Shown here: piece after piece, positions 8,013-16,831 of the stretch
Numbering within the stretch: position 1 is the stretch's first letter
How the letters are laid out: the number at the start of each line of letters is the position of its first letter
Source of the DNA: Aequoribacter fuscus
Lineage (GTDB): Bacteria > Pseudomonadota > Gammaproteobacteria > Pseudomonadales > Halieaceae
Length of the DNA stretch: 64,000 nt
Direction of reading: 5' to 3'
Assembly: GCF_009910365.1 (NCBI RefSeq)
Contig: NZ_CP036423.1
Location: 744,001 to 808,000 of the forward strand
Notes under the pieces: generated by a model
Seen by the model: only the letters and a program-made list of their open reading frames with translations
The model's database searches: none
Told to the model about the DNA's origin: nothing
Position numbers and translations under genes: made by a program

Positions 8013-9437
8013 ATGTCTGAACCCGATTACGATGACTTTCCACCACCCGAGGATTACGCACCGGGTGGAAGTTATGCTCCCGATCGTGAGTTGTCGCGCA
8101 TCAAAATGGCGCCGCACTCGATTGAAGCAGAGCGATCCGTACTGGGTGGCTTGTTAATTGCGAATGATGCGTGGGACAGCGTCGCTGAGGCGGTGACAGC
8201 CGCAGATTTTTACCGGCATGATCACCGTTTGATTTTTCGGCAGATTGCAAAGCTAGCGAATGAAAGTGATCCCATCGACGTCATCACCCTGTCAGATCGA
8301 CTGGCAGCAGCGGGCGAGCTCGATTCAGTGGGCGGACTTGCCTATATTACGGAATTGGCGGCCGATACACCCAGTGCCTCTAATATTCGAGCGTACGCTA
8401 AGGTTGTCCGCGAGCGCTCGCTTCTTCGTCGACTGATTGAAACAGCACAAGATATTGCTGAAGCGGGGTTTAATCCCGAGGGTCGATCTAGTGAAGAGCT
8501 GATCGACGAAGCTGAACATAAAATCATGCAGATCTCTGAAGACGGCATGAAAAGCGGTGGCCCTCAAGAGGTGAACCCGCTGCTGTCTAAGGCTTTAGAG
8601 CGCATCGAAGAACTATTCCATTCCGGTGGCGACATCACGGGCTTGTCTACGGGCTTTAAAGACCTCGATAAGATGACCAGCGGCATGCAGCCGTCTGATC
8701 TCGTGATTGTGGCCGGGCGACCTTCGATGGGTAAAACCTCGTTTGCAATGAACTTAGTTGAACATGCGGTTCTCAATCAGAAAAAGCCCATTTTGGTTTT
8801 TTCAATGGAGATGCCCGCGGATCAATTGATCATTCGTATGCTGTCGTCGGTCGGACGCATTGACCAAACGCGCATTCGTAACGGGAAACTGGAGCAAGAG
8901 GATTGGCCCAAGCTGTCTGCAGCGGTGACCAAAATGAAGGACGTGCCTCTCTTTATAGACGACACGCCGGCCTTAACGCCAACCGAGCTGCGCGCTCGAG
9001 CTCGACGCTTGTCCCGCGAACATGGTCAGATCGGGATGATCATGATTGACTATTTGCAGTTGATGCAAGTGGCCGGTAAAAGCGAGGGGCGTACCGCCGA
9101 GATTTCCGAAATCTCTCGTAACTTGAAGGCTATCGCGAAAGAATTTAACTGCCCAGTGGTGGCTTTGTCTCAGCTTAACCGCTCGCTCGAGCAGCGTCCT
9201 AATAAGCGCCCGGTCAACTCGGATCTTCGCGAAAGTGGCGCGATCGAACAAGATGCAGACGTCATCATGTTTATTTATCGTGACGAAGTTTACAACGAAG
9301 ACTCGCCCGACAAAGGTATTGCCGAGGTGATTATCGGCAAGCAGCGTAACGGTCCCATCGGTACCTGCCGCCTAACCTTCCAAGGTCAGTACACACGCTT
9401 TGATAACCTAGCGTTCGACAGCTATACCTACGACTAG
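8013..9437 (+). CDS. dnaB: Replicative DNA helicase DnaB
   Basis: 474 residues, typical length. An N-terminal primase-interaction domain (about residues 30-130, with PHSIEAERSVLGGLLIAN) is joined by a linker to the RecA-like motor. Walker A is GRPSMGKTS; the helicase H4/KQRNGP region and DADVIMFIYRDEVY follow. DnaB unwinds ahead of the fork as a hexamer and needs a loader. It lies downstream of rplI as in Pseudomonas, separated by a terminator, so it is probably transcribed independently. In the same window, about 10 kb away, lies a candidate loader pair (18846-20601). Confidence 0.98.
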   Translation: MSEPDYDDFPPPEDYAPGGSYAPDRELSRIKMAPHSIEAERSVLGGLLIANDAWDSVAEAVTAADFYRHDHRLIFRQIAKLANESDPIDVITLSDRLAAAGELDSVGGLAYITELAADTPSASNIRAYAKVVRERSLLRRLIETAQDIAEAGFNPEGRSSEELIDEAEHKIMQISEDGMKSGGPQEVNPLLSKALERIEELFHSGGDITGLSTGFKDLDKMTSGMQPSDLVIVAGRPSMGKTSFAMNLVEHAVLNQKKPILVFSMEMPADQLIIRMLSSVGRIDQTRIRNGKLEQEDWPKLSAAVTKMKDVPLFIDDTPALTPTELRARARRLSREHGQIGMIMIDYLQLMQVAGKSEGRTAEISEISRNLKAIAKEFNCPVVALSQLNRSLEQRPNKRPVNSDLRESGAIEQDADVIMFIYRDEVYNEDSPDKGIAEVIIGKQRNGPIGTCRLTFQGQYTRFDNLAFDSYTYD

Positions 9438-9579
9438 GTCGGTTGTTGACAGCGGGGGGTCAATTTTCGCCGCATCCAATTAGGGTTTGGCTCGGCCTCG
9501 AATTTATGCCCATAATAGAGGCGTAGTTCGTGGACGCTCATACAACAATAAATCGCTCTCGAAGCGGGGAGACTATCGT

Positions 9580-11721
9580 TTGAATACACATCGTTTATCA
9601 CCGTCTATTACCCGAGCCTTTGCGATAGGCTTGACGTCTTTTTTGGTCGCTTGCTCATCCAGCAAGCCGCCAGTCGCGGAAGTCCCTGCCGTACCGGCAA
9701 ATGTTACTAAAGCGCGCGTCATTGCCGCAGACCAGGAGCCTGGTAACTGGATGGCGCACGGCCGCACTTACTCTGAGCAGCGTTACAGCCCCTTGAGCAA
9801 AATAAACGCTGAAAACGTGAAAAACCTGGGTATGGCCTGGCACTACGATTTGGGTGATACGCGGGGTATCGAAGCAACGCCTATTGTGGTGGATGGTGTG
9901 ATGTACGTCACGGGTGGCTGGAGCAAAGTGTTTGCACTGGATGCTAAGACGGGCGAAGAAATTTGGACCTACGATCCAAAGATGGATAAAGCCTGGTTCG
10001 TCAATATGTGTTGCGATGCGGTCAACCGTGGCGCTACTGCGTGGGAAGGTAAAATTTATTCGGGTGTGGGAGATGGCCGTCTGATCGCTATTGACGCGGC
10101 GACGGGTGAATTGGTTTGGGAGGTGCAAACTACACCAAAAGATCGCCCATACTCTATCACAGGCGCACCTCGCGTGGTCGATGGCAAAGTGATCATCGGT
10201 AATGGTGGTTCGGAACTCGGCGTCCGAGGCTTTGTGACGGCTTACGATGCCAATACAGGTGAGCAGGTGTGGCGCTTTTATACGGTGCCGGGCAACCCCA
10301 ACGAGCCCTTCGAGAATGCCATTCACGAACAAACGGTCAAAACTTGGAGTGGCGAGTGGTGGACCGTCGGTGGTGGCGGTACTGCTTGGGATTCGATTGC
10401 TCACGACCCTGAGCTCAACCTAGTCTACATCGGTGTGGGAAATGGTGCGCCCTGGAACCGCATGTATCGCAGTAATGGTACGGGCGACAACCTGTTCTTA
10501 TCATCGATTGTTGCGCTCAACGCAGAGACTGGCGAATACGTGTGGCACTATCAAACAACGCCGGGTGAGAGCTGGGACTATACTGCAACGCAGCACATGA
10601 TCTTAGCCGATATGGAGTTCGATGGACGGATGCGTAAAGTCATCATGCAGGCGCCCAAAAACGGCTTTTTCTATGTGATTGATCGCGAAACCGGTGAATT
10701 TATCTCTGCCGAGAAGTACACCATGGCGACCTGGGCGACGCACGTAGATCCCGAGTCTGGGCGCCCCGTAGAGGCACCAGAAGCGCGTTATGAAGAAACC
10801 GGCGTGCCGAACTTTCAGTTCCCTCACCCCTTGGGTGGTCACAATTGGCACCCCATGTCGTATAGCCCCGATACAGGCTTGGTGTACATCCCCGCGCAGG
10901 AAATCCCCATTGTGTATGGGCACGACAGTGATTACGAGTACAACTCGAAAGGCTGGAACGTAGGTGTTCGTTTTGAGTTAGCGGCATCGCCCGATGACCC
11001 GGCTGTGCGTGCACAGTTGGGTGCGATGGTTAAGGGATATATCACCGCTTGGGATCCCGTAACGCAAACGGAAAAATGGCGCGTGCAGCATCCAAATATG
11101 TGGAACGGTGGTTTGTTGAGCACCGCGGGTAATCTTGTATTCCAAGGTAATGCTGAGGGCGAGTTTGTCGCCTATACGGCTGACAGCGGTGAACGCTTGT
11201 GGTCAAGCTACGCCCAAACCGGTGTGGTGGCGGGTCCTGTGACCTACACCGTAGATGGCGAGCAGTACGTCGCTGTTGCTGCTGGTTGGGGTGGGTCGTT
11301 CGCGATGGTCGGCGGTGAACTCGCGAAACGCAGCAAAGGTTCCACGGCTCGTCCTCGCGTACTGGTCTACAAGTTGGGTGGCACGCATGAACTCCCCCCT
11401 GAGCCCACACCCGAGCAAATGGCTGTGGTGACGCCAATCGAGCAAATTGGTGACGAAGCTATGATCACCGAAGGCTTGAAGCAGTACATGGCAAACTGCC
11501 ATATGTGTCACGGCGACAGAGCGGTTTCGGGTAGCTCGGTACCCGATTTGCGTATGATGTCGGAAGCGAGCTGGGAGCTGTTTTACCCCATCGTTCAAGG
11601 CGGGCTGAGGCATCAGCAGGGTATGGTCGGGTTTGGTGATCGTCTGAACAAAGACCAAATTGACTCGATATACGCCTATCTTGTAAAACGCCGTAACGAC
11701 CTTGCGGCGGGTATTGACTAG
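9580..11721 (+). CDS. Lipoprotein PQQ-dependent quinohemoprotein alcohol dehydrogenase
   Basis: 713 residues from the TTG at 9580, chosen because GGGGAG lies 8 nt upstream and the product then starts with a normal lipoprotein signal (LTSFLVAC, C25). The mature enzyme is an eight-bladed propeller with PQQ: adjacent C144-C145 (the vicinal disulfide), the catalytic D333 in WDYTATQ, and tryptophan-docking motifs such as NAETGEYVWHY. A C-terminal cytochrome c domain has C640-x-x-C643-H644 and a likely Met ligand in GMVGF. It oxidises alcohols in the periplasm and passes electrons to heme c. T335 sits where lanthanide enzymes carry a second Asp, so calcium use is predicted. Substrate is unknown. 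It is a paralogue of the gene at 54796. Confidence 0.92.
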   Translation: MNTHRLSPSITRAFAIGLTSFLVACSSSKPPVAEVPAVPANVTKARVIAADQEPGNWMAHGRTYSEQRYSPLSKINAENVKNLGMAWHYDLGDTRGIEATPIVVDGVMYVTGGWSKVFALDAKTGEEIWTYDPKMDKAWFVNMCCDAVNRGATAWEGKIYSGVGDGRLIAIDAATGELVWEVQTTPKDRPYSITGAPRVVDGKVIIGNGGSELGVRGFVTAYDANTGEQVWRFYTVPGNPNEPFENAIHEQTVKTWSGEWWTVGGGGTAWDSIAHDPELNLVYIGVGNGAPWNRMYRSNGTGDNLFLSSIVALNAETGEYVWHYQTTPGESWDYTATQHMILADMEFDGRMRKVIMQAPKNGFFYVIDRETGEFISAEKYTMATWATHVDPESGRPVEAPEARYEETGVPNFQFPHPLGGHNWHPMSYSPDTGLVYIPAQEIPIVYGHDSDYEYNSKGWNVGVRFELAASPDDPAVRAQLGAMVKGYITAWDPVTQTEKWRVQHPNMWNGGLLSTAGNLVFQGNAEGEFVAYTADSGERLWSSYAQTGVVAGPVTYTVDGEQYVAVAAGWGGSFAMVGGELAKRSKGSTARPRVLVYKLGGTHELPPEPTPEQMAVVTPIEQIGDEAMITEGLKQYMANCHMCHGDRAVSGSSVPDLRMMSEASWELFYPIVQGGLRHQQGMVGFGDRLNKDQIDSIYAYLVKRRNDLAAGID

Positions 11722-11746
11722 CACTTGTAAAGTAGAGTTCAACACA

Positions 11747-11779
11747 AGCCCCTGATACGAATGTGTCAGGGGCTTTTTT
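11747..11779 (+). terminator. Rho-independent terminator after the PQQ dehydrogenase
   Basis: AGCCCCTGA (11747-11755) pairs with TCAGGGGCT (11766-11774), with further pairing towards the loop, followed by five more T residues. Confidence 0.9.
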
Positions 11780-11825
11780 GTATCGACTTGCCAAGTCACA
11801 GATTGATTCCGAGGCTCGCATTGGG

Positions 11826-11863
11826 TTATTGTCAGTGACTCTAATAATGACATAATAAGTGAC
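11826..11863. promoter_or_regulatory. TGAC repeats with 12-nt period and imperfect inverted repeat
   Basis: TGAC occurs at 11836, 11848 and 11860, exactly 12 nt apart, and TTATTGTCA (11826) is an imperfect inverted repeat of TGACATAATAA (11848). The block ends 13 nt before the start of the DUF1330-like gene and could be a regulator-binding site. Confidence 0.35.
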
Positions 11864-11876
11864 ACAAGGTGCTTCC

Positions 11877-12299
11877 ATGAACGTTGAAAATGATGTGTAT
11901 CCCCATCGTCCAGGAAGCATCAAGATGCTTCAAGAGCCTGGGCCCGACGGACCAATTTACATGGTTAACTTGCTGAAATTCCGAGCGCAGGCTGATTATA
12001 AAGATGGCCGAGAAAGCGCACTCACGGGAAGAGAAGCCTATAACTTGTATGCCACCGAGGTGACGCGGGTTATTCAACAGCACGCCGGTAAGATTTTATT
12101 TTCGGCAGACGTATCGGGCCTACTGCTTGGTCATGTCGATGAGCTTTGGGATGCCGTGGCAATAGCGCAGTATCCGAATCGTGCCGCATTAATTGCGATG
12201 TCGATGTCTGAGGCATTATCCGAGCCCAGTAAACACCGTGAGGCCGGTCTGCAGGGTCAGCTTAATATCGAGACAGTGGGAACTGGCTTGTTTGACTGA
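11877..12299 (+). CDS. DUF1330-like dimeric alpha/beta-barrel protein
   Basis: 140 residues from the ATG at 11877, preceded by AAGGTG; a GTG six codons upstream is in frame but lacks a ribosome site. The motifs IYMVNLLKFR and later WDAVAIAQYPNRAALIAM fit the ferredoxin-like dimeric alpha/beta barrel of the DUF1330 group (small proteins of unknown function often near catabolic genes). No signal peptide, so it should be cytoplasmic. It stands between two terminated or spaced neighbours, upstream of the sulfatase by 42 nt, so it may be the first gene of an operon with the sulfatase and SDR. No reaction can be assigned. Confidence 0.75.
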   Translation: MNVENDVYPHRPGSIKMLQEPGPDGPIYMVNLLKFRAQADYKDGRESALTGREAYNLYATEVTRVIQQHAGKILFSADVSGLLLGHVDELWDAVAIAQYPNRAALIAMSMSEALSEPSKHREAGLQGQLNIETVGTGLFD

Positions 12300-12341
12300 A
12301 CGCTGTGTTGCCATTGAGAAATGGGTGGGGGAGCAGGTCTA

Positions 12342-14024
12342 ATGAACGTAAAACGTATTGGGCTTTTGGTGGGATGCATTGCATTCGTGTTGTTCGGACT
12401 TTGGTATTTCCGGCTTCCGCTGTTGCTGCAGCTGGTGACCTTGCAATCGGCTCGAGAGTATCGTGACTTGCCAGCGGCGCCAGAGTTGGCTTGGCAGCAA
12501 GGTCCTGCAGAAGCAAACGAGCGGGCCTCCGAAACGAGACCTAACATTGTTTTGATTGTTGCTGACGATTTAGGATTTAACGATATTTCGACGTTTGGTG
12601 GCGGTATCGCGAATGGCGCCGTGCCCACGCCAAATATTGATCGTTTAGCAGCGGAAGGTGCCATTTTTGAGCAGTCGTACTCCGGTGCAAGCACGTGTGC
12701 ACCGTCGCGCGCAATGATGATGACCGGGCGTTATCCCACTCGTACAGGCTACGAGTTTACCCCTACCCCTCCTGGCATGGCCTCTATTGTGAGCCGCTTG
12801 TACAACCAGATCGATCCTTTTCCAGAGGCTTATTATTCTCAAGATCTTGAAGATCAACAGCCGGATTTTCACTCAAAAGGGTTGCCCACGGAAGAAGTGA
12901 CCGTGGCGGAGGTGTTGAAGCAGCAGGGTTATTACACCGCTCACATTGGTAAATGGCATTTGGGTCGAACCAATGGCATGGACCCGAATTCTCAGGGTTT
13001 TGATGATAGCTTGTTGATGCAAAGCTTTCTGTTCTTGCCGCAGGATGACCCCCGCGTGGTGAATGCCAAGCTGGACTTTGATCCCATCGACCGATTTTTG
13101 TGGGCTAAGTCGGGCTTTTCCGGATCATTCAATACCGTTAACGAACAACGTTTTAAACCCAAGGGTTACTTAACCGATTACTGGACCGACGAGGCGATCC
13201 GAGTCATTGAAGCGAATCGGAGCCGACCGTTTTTCTTGTATTTAGCTCATTGGGGGGTACACACACCCTTACAAGCAACCAAAGAAGACTATGAGGCCGT
13301 GGGCGATTTACAGCCGCATCGACTTCGGGTCTATGCAGCGATGATACGTGCTTTAGATCGATCGGTTGGACGCGTGCTGGATGCACTAGACCAGAGAGGA
13401 CTGTCCGAAAATACTCTAGTGATATTTACCAGTGATAATGGCGGTCCAGGCTACATCGGTCTGAGCGACATCAATAAGCCCTTTCGGGGTTGGAAAATTA
13501 CTCAGTTCGAGGGTGGTATCCGCGTGCCCTTATTCTTGCGTTGGCCTCGGGTTATTGAGTCGGGTGTGAGGATCAATACGCCTGTCGCTCACATCGATAT
13601 GATGCCGACGATCAGTGCTGCGGCACAGGCATCGCTGCCTAGTGATCGTGTGGTGGACGGTATGAGTGTCTTGCCACTGTTGACTCAGACGGGGCGAGAG
13701 AACTGGTCGCGCGACACCTTGTTTTGGCAAAACGGGCAGTATCAAGTGGTGCGCCATGGCGATTGGAAACTGCAGGTAAATTCGCCCAAGCTGACCGAGC
13801 CTAAGCAGTGGTTGTATCACTTGGCCGAGGACCCTTACGAGATTAACAATCTCGCAACCCGTTATCCGGACAAAGTCCGTGAGTTATCGAAATTACTGTT
13901 AGAGCACAATCAAGATCGCGTACCGCCGCTGTATCCGGCGACCACGGAATTGCCGGTCCTGATTGATAAAACGCTTGCGGAGACCTATGAAGAAGGTGAC
14001 GAGTATGTTTACACGCCAAATTAA
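12342..14024 (+). CDS. Type I sulfatase (arylsulfatase family)
   Basis: 560 residues from the ATG at 12342, with GGGGGAG just upstream; an earlier in-frame ATG covers that site. An N-terminal hydrophobic segment (residues 6-22) serves as signal anchor or signal peptide. The metal site NIVLIVADDLGFND and the formylglycine signature C119-A-P-S-R (followed by MMMTGRYPTRTG) are intact, as is the second sulfatase signature HIGKWHLGR. Cys119 must be converted to formylglycine by a maturase not seen in this window. The enzyme hydrolyses sulfate esters outside the cytoplasm. The substrate is unknown; the SDR downstream, 29 nt away, may act on the released alcohol. Confidence 0.92.
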   Translation: MNVKRIGLLVGCIAFVLFGLWYFRLPLLLQLVTLQSAREYRDLPAAPELAWQQGPAEANERASETRPNIVLIVADDLGFNDISTFGGGIANGAVPTPNIDRLAAEGAIFEQSYSGASTCAPSRAMMMTGRYPTRTGYEFTPTPPGMASIVSRLYNQIDPFPEAYYSQDLEDQQPDFHSKGLPTEEVTVAEVLKQQGYYTAHIGKWHLGRTNGMDPNSQGFDDSLLMQSFLFLPQDDPRVVNAKLDFDPIDRFLWAKSGFSGSFNTVNEQRFKPKGYLTDYWTDEAIRVIEANRSRPFFLYLAHWGVHTPLQATKEDYEAVGDLQPHRLRVYAAMIRALDRSVGRVLDALDQRGLSENTLVIFTSDNGGPGYIGLSDINKPFRGWKITQFEGGIRVPLFLRWPRVIESGVRINTPVAHIDMMPTISAAAQASLPSDRVVDGMSVLPLLTQTGRENWSRDTLFWQNGQYQVVRHGDWKLQVNSPKLTEPKQWLYHLAEDPYEINNLATRYPDKVRELSKLLLEHNQDRVPPLYPATTELPVLIDKTLAETYEEGDEYVYTPN

Positions 14025-14053
14025 CGACGATCGCGAAAGCAATTGAGGTGAGA

Positions 14054-14779
14054 GTGGATTTTAACAAGGCATTAAATTTTGAAGGGAAGCAGGTTTTGGT
14101 GTGTGGTGGTTCCGATGGCATTGGCTATGGCGTTGCCTGCGCCTTTCACCAATTGGGTGCGTCGGTATCGATTACTGGTACCAAAGAGCGCGGTGATTAC
14201 GACAAAAATTTTTACGACTGGGGGTACTACCCGCTCGATTTAGCCAGCGCTGAATCGGTCGCGGCGTTAAGCGAGAAGATCACCGCGTTGGATACCTTGG
14301 TCAATTGTGTGGGTACCGTACTTTGGAAACAAGGCGAGTTTGACCGCGCAGGATTCGAATGGGTGATGGCCGTTAACGTGAATGGCGCCATGGATTTGTA
14401 CACGCGCTTATTGCCTTTATTGCAGCGCAGTAGCGGCTCGATCATTAGCTTGGATTCGGTGGCATCAATACGCCCCGCGTGGCAAAACCCTGCGTATTCG
14501 GCCAGTAAAGCAGCTCTGGTACAGCTGACTAAAAGCCTGGCGAAAAAATGGGGCAAGAAAGGTGTGCGCGTGAACACGGTCGCCCCCGGCTTGGTGCCGA
14601 CGAAATTAACTCAGAACCAGGTGGGTGAGGCACAGGAGGACGAGTTTGCCAAGGTCTGTCCGGTTGGGCGCTTTGGTACCCCTGAGGACATCGCAGGCGC
14701 GGTCGTCTTCCTGGCATCGCCACTGGCGGCGTATGTGACAGGTGAGCAAATTGTTGTGGATGGCGGCTCTAGCTTGTAA
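14054..14779 (+). CDS. Short-chain dehydrogenase/reductase
   Basis: 241 residues from the GTG at 14054 (GAGG five nt upstream); a GTG two codons earlier is the alternative. Rossmann motif VLVCGGSDGIGYG, NNAG-like region LVNCVGTV, catalytic Ser in SLDSVAS and YSASK (Tyr-x-x-x-Lys) are all present, and the C-terminus YVTGEQIVVDGGSSL is classical for tetrameric SDRs. It is NAD(P)-dependent and cytoplasmic. It likely shares a transcript with the sulfatase. Substrate cannot be told from sequence. Confidence 0.9.
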   Translation: MDFNKALNFEGKQVLVCGGSDGIGYGVACAFHQLGASVSITGTKERGDYDKNFYDWGYYPLDLASAESVAALSEKITALDTLVNCVGTVLWKQGEFDRAGFEWVMAVNVNGAMDLYTRLLPLLQRSSGSIISLDSVASIRPAWQNPAYSASKAALVQLTKSLAKKWGKKGVRVNTVAPGLVPTKLTQNQVGEAQEDEFAKVCPVGRFGTPEDIAGAVVFLASPLAAYVTGEQIVVDGGSSL

Positions 14780-14796
14780 CTGCTCGTTTTAGCGGT

Positions 14797-14835
14797 GCAC
14801 GAACCCCGTACGCGCGCTCGTTTGGGGATTCGTGC
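14797..14835. terminator. Long hairpin between convergent SDR and MBL genes
   Basis: GCACGAACCCC (14797-14807) pairs with GGGG-A-TTCGTGC (14824-14835) with one bulged A. No T-run follows on either strand, so it is only a possible bidirectional terminator. Confidence 0.4.
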
Positions 14836-14848
14836 TTGCGAGTCCAGT

Positions 14849-15916
14849 TTACAGTCCGGTTTGCACTAAATTCACATCGCTGCTTCCGGCAGGTAAGGAG
14901 AATAGAACGCCGTCTTGACCTATGGTGTAGTTTTCAAATACGTCTTGGGCGCCGTTTAAAAACAGCTGTTTTTGCCCGGGCGCAACCAAAGGTGGCACAA
15001 TGTGGTAGTAAAGCAGATGTTTTACGCCTGCTTCTTTCGCTGTTTCAGCCGCATCCATTGGGCTGGCATGATAATCCAATATATCGCTGGTGACCTTTGC
15101 CAGTACCGTCATGTCTTTCTTAATGGCGGTCTTATGCATAAGGCCAACAAGGTTCGGCGCCAATGCCTCATGGACCAGCAGGTCAATGCCTTTAGAGTGC
15201 TGAATGATGGTATCGGATTTGACGGTATCGCCGGTGATTAATGTTGTGCGACCTTTGTAGGTAAATTTATAGCCAACGGCCGGGTCTACTGGCGAATGAT
15301 CGACCGCAAATGTCTCGATTTTAAGGTCGGGGGTTTCGATTAACACCAGGGATGCCCCCTCTCTCGGCTTGTCGAAGCTATTGGCTTGCATCCCCGCGCC
15401 GCTTAAGGGCGCTACGCTGTCGCCGTGGTGTGCGTTGCGATAGACGCTGTCGAGCTGATAGGCCGTGTTAAAGCCGTTAACGATATTATCGAGGCCCGTG
15501 GCGCCGTAGACAGGTAGCGGGGTTGTATTGGCATCATTCACCCAACGCAGTGTAGCCAATTCACCTAGGCCGTCGATGTGATCGGAGTGGAAATGCGTGA
15601 GGAAGACGGCGTCTATGCTGCCAGGCTGCATGCCCATGCGAATCAGGTTGCGTATGCCATCGGTGCCAGCGTCCACCATAAACAGCTGGCTGCCCGCTGC
15701 GACCACCACACAGGGTCCTGACGCTTTTGGAGCCGGTAGGGGACCTCCGGCGCCGCACAGGCCGACCTGAAGGCCATCGGGTAGCTCATCGAGTACGTTT
15801 CGACCCATTTGCTTGTTCATCCCAGCTTCGAGAATGCGCTGCGCGATCGTTTCTTTTTGCAGCGCTGCGATAAAGCCGGTGACGACTAAGAGGGCAAAAA
15901 TAATGCCTTTTTTCAT
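14849..15916 (-). CDS. Secreted metallo-beta-lactamase-fold hydrolase
   Basis: 355 residues from the ATG at 15916, preceded by AAGGAACTGAAA; the frame is open further upstream without a better start. An N-terminal hydrophobic signal (IIFALLVVTGFIAAL) indicates export. The zinc motif THFHSDHIDGL (HxHxDH) and later histidine/aspartate ligands (LITGDTVKSD, YYHIVPP) resemble the RNase Z/arylsulfatase (AtsA-like) branch of the fold. The start GGPLPAPKASGPCVVV is typical of that branch. It converges on the SDR gene. With a type I sulfatase 2 kb away, a role in sulfate-ester hydrolysis is possible but not proven. Other substrates such as lactones are equally possible. Confidence 0.85.
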   Translation of the reverse strand: MKKGIIFALLVVTGFIAALQKETIAQRILEAGMNKQMGRNVLDELPDGLQVGLCGAGGPLPAPKASGPCVVVAAGSQLFMVDAGTDGIRNLIRMGMQPGSIDAVFLTHFHSDHIDGLGELATLRWVNDANTTPLPVYGATGLDNIVNGFNTAYQLDSVYRNAHHGDSVAPLSGAGMQANSFDKPREGASLVLIETPDLKIETFAVDHSPVDPAVGYKFTYKGRTTLITGDTVKSDTIIQHSKGIDLLVHEALAPNLVGLMHKTAIKKDMTVLAKVTSDILDYHASPMDAAETAKEAGVKHLLYYHIVPPLVAPGQKQLFLNGAQDVFENYTIGQDGVLFSLPAGSSDVNLVQTGL

Positions 15917-16054
15917 TTTCAGTTCCTTTTGACCCACGGGCACTAAGATGTTGGCCAATGTTATGCCATAAACAGGCCTGAGCCACAAGCAAGTGCTGGT
16001 CGCTGCTTTTACCTAAAAGCATGCTAAAGTGTCGAACCACGGTTAGGGCCCAGT

Positions 16055-16798
16055 ATGAACTTATCTCTCGATCTAATGTTGACCATTTGGGCGGGTGTCG
16101 CCGTAGCCTCTGTCCTGCGCGCATTTACTGGGTTTGGTTTCGCTCTGGCTGCCGTTCCTATTTTTATCTGGGTGCTGCCGCCCTCGCTGGCGGTGGTCCT
16201 AAGTGCGTCTCTGGTATTTGCGACTAGCTCCCTGCGTTTTGGTGCGTTTAAAAAAGCGTTACCCAAGCGCAAGATCACCGGATTACTCGTGACTTTAATC
16301 GTCTTCTCGAGCGTCGGTGTCGTATTTTTATCGTCACTGGAGCGCTCGAAGTTTCAGCTGCTGGCGGGGGTGATTTTGCTGATTGCTTGCCTTTTGCTGG
16401 TTTTTAGCAGGCGGTTTTCATTTTCGGGAAGCACTTTTAAAGACCTGTTGACTGGCTCCGCAGCGGGATTACTCAATGGTCTGCTGTCGATGCCTGGGCC
16501 GCCTTTGATTGTGTATGTGCTGGCTACTGAAAAAGATCCCGCCCAAAGTCGCGCTCTACTAATGACCCTGCTCTTGGTTTCGGCGGCACTGGCGCTCGTC
16601 AATTTTACATGGATGGGTTTTGTCACTATTGATAGCCTTTGGCTGTTTTTGCTGGCTTGGCCCGTGATGTTGCTGGGCGACCGCTTGGGTAACCACTGGT
16701 TTGCCAGCTATGGGTCTCAGCAATACCGTCGCGTTGCCATCGGGCTGCTGGTACTGATCGCGTTATCTTCTGTTGCATCTGGCATAGGGCAACTGTAA
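16055..16798 (+). CDS. TauE/SafE-family membrane permease
   Basis: 247 residues with about eight transmembrane segments. The N-terminal repeat VLRAFTGFGFALAAVPIF and the second-half repeat GSAAGLLNGLLSMPGPPLIVY match the two-repeat TauE/SafE family (sulfite/sulfoacetate exporters and related anion carriers). It is divergent from the MBL hydrolase (138 nt gap) and 33 nt upstream of a TetR gene. The sulfatase nearby makes a sulfur-anion role attractive, but substrates in this family vary widely. Confidence 0.88.
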   Translation: MNLSLDLMLTIWAGVAVASVLRAFTGFGFALAAVPIFIWVLPPSLAVVLSASLVFATSSLRFGAFKKALPKRKITGLLVTLIVFSSVGVVFLSSLERSKFQLLAGVILLIACLLLVFSRRFSFSGSTFKDLLTGSAAGLLNGLLSMPGPPLIVYVLATEKDPAQSRALLMTLLLVSAALALVNFTWMGFVTIDSLWLFLLAWPVMLLGDRLGNHWFASYGSQQYRRVAIGLLVLIALSSVASGIGQL

Positions 16799-16831
16799 AT
16801 TGGCGGCTCACATGCAACTTATGACAGTTCA

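Noticed and set aside
7739-8020. Open frame of 93 codons between rplI and dnaB on the plus strand
   Set aside because: It overlaps the rplI end and the terminator hairpin, has no good ribosome site and no recognisable product.
9655-10404. 249-codon antisense frame inside the first PQQ dehydrogenase
   Set aside because: The sense strand encodes a clearly conserved enzyme; the antisense product resembles nothing.
11203-11865. 220-codon minus-strand frame over the end of the PQQ gene and its terminator
   Set aside because: It runs through the cytochrome c coding region and the terminator; no recognisable domain.
14797-14835. Long hairpin as a mobile-element end or small RNA gene
   Set aside because: It lies exactly between two convergent stops and has no promoter-like sequence; a termination role is simpler.
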